Translations under genes and position numbers: made by a program
In this document: positions 9,990 to 12,500 of the stretch, piece by piece
Layout of the letters: every line of letters starts with the position of its first letter
Position numbering within the stretch: position 1 is the first letter of the stretch
Notes under the pieces: model-generated
Databases searched by the model: none
Told to the model about the DNA's origin: nothing
What the model saw: only the letters and a program-made list of their open reading frames with translations
DNA from: Stramonita haemastoma
Lineage: Eukaryota; Mollusca; Gastropoda; Neogastropoda; Muricidae
Length of the DNA: 12,500 nt
NCBI GenBank assembly: GCA_030674155.1
Contig: CM060325.1
Location: forward strand, 17,174,036-17,186,535
Direction: 5' to 3'

Positions 9990-10050
9990 ATTATATATAT
10001 TTTCTCAATGATATATATATACATATATATGTATATATACACATATACAT
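9990..10050 (+). repeat. (AT)n-rich tract with a 26-bp perfect palindrome
   Basis: TA/TACA-rich sequence. The segment 10014-10039 is self-complementary around catatatatg (10022-10031). It could extrude as a cruciform. Confidence 0.8.
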
Positions 10051-10056
10051 ATTATA

Positions 10057-10069
10057 GATAGATAAATAG

Positions 10070-10159
<90 letters not shown>

Positions 10160-10179
10160 GAAATAGAGAGAGAGAGATA
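10057..10179 (+). repeat. (GATA)n tetranucleotide microsatellite
   Basis: About 25 GATA units to 10159, then GA to 10179. The minus-strand YLSI open frames are repeat translations. Confidence 0.97.
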
Positions 10180-10262
10180 TTGTGTGTGTGTGTTTGTGTT
10201 TGCGTGTGTGTAATACAAAAACATAACGTACAATATACAACCTGTTATCCATCTGCTTAACA

Positions 10263-10266
<4 letters not shown>

Positions 10267-10338
<72 letters not shown>
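10267..10338 (+). repeat. (CA)n microsatellite
   Basis: A pure CA run of about 36 units, with a separate TG/TTTG patch at 10181-10210 on the same strand. Confidence 0.97.
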
Positions 10339-10342
<4 letters not shown>

Positions 10343-10524
10343 TCCGATTGATTGTTCAGGGTTTAGTGTTCACTTTTTTTGTTTTTACTTTTTTTGTTTT
10401 TACTTACTTTTTGTTTCTACCATTGGTTAAAAGTTCTACAAGTAACATTATATGTTTGCGGATTTTTTTGGGGGAGGGTGTCTAATATTACTTATGTGAA
10501 CAGACATTAAACTAAAGAACAACA
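10339..10524. other. Unassigned T-rich sequence
   Basis: Three tandem tttttttgtttttact-like stretches at 10374-10413, otherwise nothing recognisable. Confidence 0.45.
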
Positions 10525-10637
10525 CCACACACACACAAACACACACACACAGGCACGCACGCACCCCTCCCCCCCCCCCACACACACACCCCCTCCCTCC
10601 ACCCCCTTCCCCCCCACCCACACACACGCACACATAC
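10525..10637 (+). repeat. CA-rich and poly-C compound tract
   Basis: CA repeats (10525-10552), a C-rich stretch with runs of eight or more C's and ccctccctcc (10564-10618), then CA again. The complementary strand is G-rich with several GGG runs, so G-quadruplex formation is possible. Confidence 0.9.
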
Positions 10638-10699
10638 GAACTAACTGAACTCTTAGCGAAGAAAAGGTATAGTAGAGCTAAATCTCTGCCCACTCTTTG

Positions 10700-10788
10700 C
10701 AGCCAATCCCCAAGCCCCGGAGAAATCTCCACGATGACAGGTAAGATGGAAAATGTGGCTGTAACACTGTAACATCTTGTTTTTCCAC
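10700..10788. repeat. Short dispersed repeat, copy B (partner at 4872-4963)
   Basis: Starts cagccaatccccaagccccg, then gagaaatctcc, gatgacaggtaagatggaaa, gtaacactgtaacatc and ttgtttttccac. It aligns in order with 4872-4963 and lies between two microsatellite blocks. The aggtaagat inside resembles a 5' splice site, but there is no exon evidence and copy A lacks the GT at that position (agttaagat). Confidence 0.6.
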
Positions 10789-10793
10789 TCTCG

Positions 10794-10794
<1 letters not shown>

Positions 10795-10869
<75 letters not shown>

Positions 10870-11050
10870 ACACACACACACGCTCGCGCGCGCGCGCGCG
10901 CGCGCACAGAGAGAAAGAGGGAGAGAGGGGGAGGGAGGGAGGGAGAGAGATAGAGAGAACACCCACACATGCACACACAGACACACAGACACACAGACAC
11001 ACAGATATATATATATATATATTAATATATATATATATATATATATTATA
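10795..11050 (+). repeat. Compound microsatellite: (CA)n(CG)n(GA)n(CA)n(AT)n
   Basis: CA at 10795-10881, CG at 10882-10905, GA/GGGA at 10906-10958, CA/CAGA at 10959-11003, then AT at 11004-11050. The AT part holds a palindrome of about 38 bp centred on ttaa (11022-11025). Large minus-strand open frames across this region (up to 233 codons) translate to CV, AR, SL and YI runs and are not genes. Confidence 0.97.
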
Positions 11051-11154
11051 ATAATATGTACACACACATGCACAATTATATGCATTCTCACACGCACATA
11101 CGTGAGCACACGCACACCACACACAGATCACTGACTCACACATACACACACACA

Positions 11155-11155
<1 letters not shown>

Positions 11156-11237
<82 letters not shown>

Positions 11238-11263
11238 CACTCCTCTTGTCTCTCTGTCTCTCG
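11156..11263 (+). repeat. (CT)n microsatellite
   Basis: CT dinucleotide tract with small interruptions at about 11187 and after 11234. Confidence 0.97.
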
Positions 11264-11359
11264 TCTTGTATCACAGTGAACCCACGTTTGATAAAAAAAA
11301 ATATATATATGACACTAAATAGACGTTAACAACCGAACAAACGAACATACATACGCACT

Positions 11360-11459
11360 TGTGTGCGCGCGCACACACACACACACACACAACACACACA
11401 CACACACGTGCACGCTCGCAATACACACACGCGCGTGCGCACACACACACACATACACA
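11360..11459 (+). repeat. CA/CG-rich microsatellite
   Basis: gtgtgcgcgcgcacacacac at 11361-11380 and further CA, CACG and GCGC steps. Potential Z-DNA. Confidence 0.9.
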
Positions 11460-11556
11460 GACGCTCGAGCACACCCAGACAGCTTGCCAAGATCAAATTG
11501 AGTGGATACAGCATAATTAGAAAGGCTGACAGAAAAGTCCAGGTGACCAGCCGCCA

Positions 11557-11611
11557 TAGCGCAGTGGTTAGTGCCTTCGGATCAGGACTGGAAGGTCGTG
11601 GGTTCGATTCC
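11557..11611 (+). promoter_or_regulatory. Internal Pol III type-2 promoter (A and B boxes) of the SINE
   Basis: tagcgcagtggt and ggttcgattcc match the consensus TRGYNNARNGG and GGTTCGANTCC, at canonical spacing. These would bind TFIIIC. Whether the copy is transcribed cannot be told from sequence. Confidence 0.75.
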
Positions 11612-11817
11612 CATAACACAGGGATTTTTCGGGATCCGGCCGGCTTCTACCCAGAGTGAGTGTGCTTTGGACTCAATGGGAAAACTGGGACAACACAGTC
11701 GAGCTTCATCCACTTTATGGATGCGAGTTTGAGAGTGTTGCTCAAATTACCTGACCAACACTGCAGGTGTCTGTATCTCTCGTGCCCGGTTGACGCCGGG
11801 ATATATTATGATAGTAA

Positions 11818-11882
11818 GCGGCGCACGCGCGCGCGCGCGCGTGTGAGTGTGTGTGTGGTGTGTGTGTGGTGTTGGTGTGTGT

Positions 11883-11924
<42 letters not shown>
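11818..11924 (+). repeat. (CG)n(TG)n tract inside the SINE
   Basis: gcggcgcacgcgcgcgcgcg followed by GTGTGAG and GTGGTG variants, then pure TG to 11924. It lies between the SINE body and its 3' tail, so it has expanded within the element. Strong Z-DNA potential. Confidence 0.93.
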
Positions 11925-11926
<2 letters not shown>

Positions 11927-12065
11927 CAAATGTTATATCTGTTTATCTTATTTATGTACGGTCACGTGCGTGTAAATGATATGAATGTAAGAGCGCTTTT
12001 GTTTTATTGCTTTACAAGACTCAGCGCTATATAAATTCCGTACATTTTATTATCATCATTATCGT

Positions 12066-12388
12066 TCTTCTGCTTTTCTCACAATATCATCTCCAACGAG
12101 TTTACGAGCCACAAACAAAAGCATAGTCTTTACTTGCACTTGTCTGCAGCGAACAGAGCCAAATAAAAACCAACAAAAAGAAACCCTGCCCTACCTGAGT
12201 GTCAGGCATGTTGATATCATTCACAGAGCTGTTTACCTTTGGCACCCACCCAGCCAACCGCCTCTCTCTCTCATATCCCTGATGAGTTTTATGAGAAGAA
12301 GCTAAAAGCTGGGTATTTGCTTGCACTCATCTGCTGATCAAAAAGCCGAAGAAACTGTGCTAACAGTGTGTCACAAAGCCCTTGGTTC
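12066..12388. other. Unassigned sequence after the SINE
   Basis: No gene, RNA or clear repeat. A short CT-rich patch lies at 12260-12272. A 74-codon minus-strand open frame (12102-12326) shows no family features. Confidence 0.4.
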
Positions 12389-12500
12389 CCATCTCACCGC
12401 AGGACTCTTGCTTTCAGTTTACTCTGGCTGATGGATTGTGCCAGGGAACAGTTTAAGTTGTTAGTCAGTCAGTCAGTCAGGCTGGAGCCGAGTTTGGTTG
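12389..12500. repeat. Probable copy C4 of the unnamed repeat family, cut by the window end
   Basis: cccatctcaccgcaggactc, ttgctttcagtttactctgg and cagggaacagtt align with C2 at about 2070-2145 (atgagataaaggctttttgc, tttcagtccattctggcc, gtggaacagtt). A small gtca repeat (12462-12480) follows. Only the first anchor region is available, so the call is tentative. Confidence 0.35.

Larger units (their letters stand above)
11550..12065 (+). mobile_element. tRNA-derived SINE, best preserved in the window, with LINE-like 3' tail
   Basis: The tRNA-like head is at 11550-11620. The A box tagcgcagtggt (11557-11568) and the B box ggttcgattcc (11601-11611) start 44 nt apart, as in a real tRNA. The anticodon stem (ttcgg/ctgga around atcagga) and the T stem (gtggg/cccat) can still pair, but the acceptor 3' arm does not, so it is not a tRNA gene. 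The body follows (gggatccggccggcttctac, gaaaactgggacaacac). An internal CG/GT tract fills 11818-11924. The 3' end has gagcgcttttg, tttacaagactcagcgctat and ataaattccgtaca, followed by a ttattatcatcattatc tail. Transcription would be by RNA polymerase III and mobilisation by a LINE with the matching tail. Intact promoter boxes suggest a fairly young copy. Target-site duplications were not found by eye. Confidence 0.85.

Noticed and set aside
10738..10748. caggtaaga-like 5' splice site
   Set aside because: It lies in a dispersed repeat and the partner copy at 4914-4924 has a T in place of the second G. No coding frame leads up to it.
10448..11149. 233-codon minus-strand open frame, the longest in the window
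   Set aside because: It is a translation of CA, CG, GA and AT repeats (CVCVCV, ARARAR, SLSL, IYIY). It has no non-repetitive domain and crosses a dispersed repeat.
11550..11622. Candidate functional tRNA gene
   Set aside because: A and B boxes, T stem and anticodon stem fit, but the acceptor 3' strand does not pair with the 5' strand and no T-run terminator follows. The sequence continues into a SINE body with a LINE-like tail.

Overview
The window looks like non-coding, repeat-dominated DNA from an animal nuclear genome, most plausibly a mollusc and probably a gastropod. Three things point that way. Pol III tRNA-derived SINEs carry a central block (gatgagacgataaa ... gcacgtaaaagaacc ... ttgtccctggcaaaa) that I recall from gastropod and bivalve repeats. 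There is a 5'-truncated non-LTR retrotransposon of the CR1/L2/Jockey-like kind. Di-, tri- and tetranucleotide tracts are extremely dense. The taxon call is an inference from memory, not a search result. I find no convincing host protein-coding gene, no functional tRNA or rRNA, and nothing bacterial (no operons, insertion sequences or CRISPR). The only recognisable protein sequence is about 82 residues of LINE ORF2 C-terminus on the minus strand.

Layout. 1-670: AT-rich flank, then a minus-strand SINE (about 316-672). 870-2480: two diverged copies (C1, C2) of an unnamed dispersed repeat, with two convergent SINE pieces between them (1717-1940 plus, 1945-2045 minus). 2481-2580: (CT)n. 3385-4812: about 1.4 kb of an A-rich degenerate tandem array with a 33-bp unit. 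4872-4963: one copy of a short dispersed repeat, with its partner at 10700-10788. 5880-6125: minus-strand SINE-like sequence. 6630-7023: copy C3 of the unnamed family. 7024-7612: (GA)n/(GACA)n blocks around a retroposon 3' end that carries AATAAA. 7748-8337: minus-strand LINE with an (ATT)n tail. 8484-8747: CT/GT tracts. 9035-9440: 56-bp direct repeats, a tRNA-like head and a 15-16-bp tandem array. 9718-9873: a retroposon tail with (TAG)n. 9990-11480: almost continuous microsatellite. 11550-12065: the best-preserved SINE. From about 12389 to the end: probable start of a fourth copy of the unnamed family.

How the parts relate. The LINE (7847-8337), the SINE (11550-12065) and the fragment at 9718-9777 end in the same 3' sequence, built around agcgc(t/a)ata(t/c)aaattc and followed by a simple-repeat tail. 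This is the expected signature of a SINE mobilised by a partner LINE. In the LINE and the SINE the resemblance may reach further upstream, because both have a GT/CG tract about 90-100 nt before that core. Several long microsatellites begin exactly where a retroposon ends. The less expected signals are the C1-C4 family, the 33-bp array whose period keeps reading frames open, and the 92/89-bp repeat pair.
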